Origin: Lonsdalea populi
Lineage (GTDB): Bacteria > Pseudomonadota > Gammaproteobacteria > Enterobacterales > Enterobacteriaceae
DNA: 64,000 nt
Direction: 5' to 3'
Assembly (NCBI RefSeq): GCF_015999465.1
Contig: NZ_CP065534.1
Coordinates: 1,116,001-1,180,000, forward strand
A model generated the notes under the pieces. It was not told the DNA's origin and did no database searches. It was given only the letters and a program-made list of their open reading frames with translations. The stretch's first letter is position 1. Every line of letters begins with the position of its first letter. The position numbers and the translations under genes are program-made. Positions 63,300 through 64,000 of the stretch are shown here, piece after piece.

Positions 63300-63509
63300 A
63301 TGTCTAAGATTACAGGTAGCGTTAAGTGGTTTAATGAGTCCAAAGGTTTCGGTTTCATTACTCCTGAAGATGGTAGCAAAGACGTGTTCGTACACTTCTC
63401 TGCCATCCAGAGCAATGGTTTCAAAACTCTGGCTGAAGGTCAGCGTGTAGAGTTCGAAATCACTAGCGGTGCAAAAGGTCCTTCTGCCGCTAACGTTATC
63501 GCTATTTAA
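63300..63509 (+). CDS. cspE: CspE, cold-shock-family RNA-binding protein
   Basis: 69-residue single-OB-fold nucleic-acid chaperone and antiterminator. RNP1 GFGFITP and RNP2 DVFVHFSAI are intact, with the surrounding [20 protein letters not shown] as in E. coli CspE. AAAGGTAAG precedes the ATG at 63300. The convergent crcB neighbour, as in E. coli, supports CspE rather than CspA or CspC. The last base of its stop is 15 bases from a bidirectional terminator. Confidence 0.97.
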   Translation: MSKITGSVKWFNESKGFGFITPEDGSKDVFVHFSAIQSNGFKTLAEGQRVEFEITSGAKGPSAANVIAI

Positions 63510-63524
63510 TTATACCGATTTCTA

Positions 63525-63550
63525 AAAAACCCGCCGATTGGCGGGTTTTT
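63525..63550. terminator. Bidirectional terminator between cspE and crcB
   Basis: An 11-bp perfect stem (AAAAACCCGCC at 63525-63535, GGCGGGTTTTT at 63540-63550) has T-runs on both strands. It ends cspE and the convergent crcB. Confidence 0.95.
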
Positions 63551-63554
63551 ATTT

Positions 63555-63944
63555 TTAGTGGGCAGCGAGCCAACTCACAAGAGAAAAAGCGAGGGCGGCC
63601 AGCGCCAGCGAACCGACAAAGCTCAATACCATATAGATCCCTGCCGTTAACCACTGTCCTTCTTGAATCATCCCCAGCATTTCCACTGAGAACGTGGAGA
63701 ACGTGGTTAAGCCGCCGCAAAATCCCGTCGTTACCACCAGTTTCCAGTGAGAAGGTAAATCCGGTAAACGAACGAAATAGCTTGCCGCCGCCCCAATGAT
63801 GGCCGCGCCAATCAGGTTTGCCATCAGCGTACCGGTCGGTATTCCCGACGCGCCGTTGTTAAAACGCAGAGTTAGCAGCCAGCGCGCGACGCAGCCAATG
63901 CCACCACCGAAAAAAACAGCGAATAAATTAGCGTTTATGGACAT
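63555..63944 (-). CDS. crcB: CrcB, fluoride ion channel (Fluc)
   Basis: 129-residue four-helix membrane protein forming a dual-topology dimeric fluoride channel. Signatures include FGGGIGCVARW at the N terminus, PTGTLMANLIGA with the channel Asn, and the central GFCGGLTTFSTFSVE (about 75-89) with the phenylalanines lining the pore. It begins 56 bases before the right window edge; the visible upstream sequence shows no fluoride riboswitch motif. Confidence 0.96.
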   Translation of the reverse strand: MSINANLFAVFFGGGIGCVARWLLTLRFNNGASGIPTGTLMANLIGAAIIGAAASYFVRLPDLPSHWKLVVTTGFCGGLTTFSTFSVEMLGMIQEGQWLTAGIYMVLSFVGSLALAALAFSLVSWLAAH

Positions 63945-64000
63945 CTTTTATTTCCACAGCAAGTTGGGTTAATCTCGAAAGGATGGGCATATGCTACGTC

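Noticed and set aside
63945..64000. Fluoride riboswitch ahead of crcB
   Set aside because: The 56 visible upstream bases show no match to the conserved motif; the remainder is outside the window.

Overview
The window is chromosomal DNA of an enterobacterium (Enterobacterales). Nearly every protein aligns from memory with an E. coli K-12 counterpart over its full length, and gene order and the fairly GC-rich coding sequence fit the Pectobacteriaceae (a Brenneria, Lonsdalea, Dickeya or Pectobacterium relative). This placement is inferred and no search was run. I recognised no tRNA, rRNA, CRISPR array, prophage, insertion sequence or complete mobile element.

Layout: 0.5-5.2 kb holds ushA, ybaK, ybaP, ybbJ and qmcA. 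5.7-32.5 kb is a long block whose E. coli counterparts lie together near minute 50-51: yfaE-nrdB-nrdA (minus), a small secreted Ser-rich protein, ubiG, gyrA, rcsC, rcsB-rcsD with an MFS transporter gene directly ahead of rcsD, the menaquinone genes menD-menH-menB-menC-menE, a heme catalase, yfaZ and yfaY. 32.6-38.0 kb returns to the qmcA neighbourhood of E. coli: cnoX (ybbN), ybbO, tesA, ybbA and ybbP. 38.0-45.7 kb is the most accessory-like part: two AT-rich gene-poor stretches, speG, a decayed small lipoprotein gene, a Fur-controlled siderophore receptor and binding-protein pair, and a polar amino-acid ABC permease and binding-protein pair with no ATPase gene. 45.9-62.8 kb is the conserved purN-purM, upp-uraA, hda, yfgD-bepA, bcp-gcvR, dapA-bamC, purC, yeaL, tmcA, ypfH, ypfN-vanY-dapE-yffB region. 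cspE and crcB close the window.

The genes support central functions: deoxynucleotide synthesis (NrdAB with the YfaE ferredoxin that maintains the NrdB cofactor), DNA supercoiling (GyrA), replication control (Hda), purine and pyrimidine supply (PurMNC, Upp, UraA), lysine and diaminopimelate synthesis (DapA, DapE), quinones (UbiG, MenDHBCE), envelope stress signalling (RcsC-RcsD-RcsB) and outer-membrane assembly (BamC, BepA). Visible regulatory sites include two NrdR boxes 32 bp apart over the nrdA promoter, a Fur box before the siderophore pair, a PurR box before purM, a second PurR-like site after purC, and a T-run just after the upp promoter.

I found no clearly new multigene system. The best leads are the MFS-rcsD-rcsB operon, the Ser-rich secreted peptide gene in an AT-rich gap, the doubly damaged lipoprotein gene, the missing partner genes (menF, the amino-acid ABC ATPase, the siderophore permease), the peptidase gene overlapping dapE, and the insertion of about 27 kb between qmcA and cnoX.
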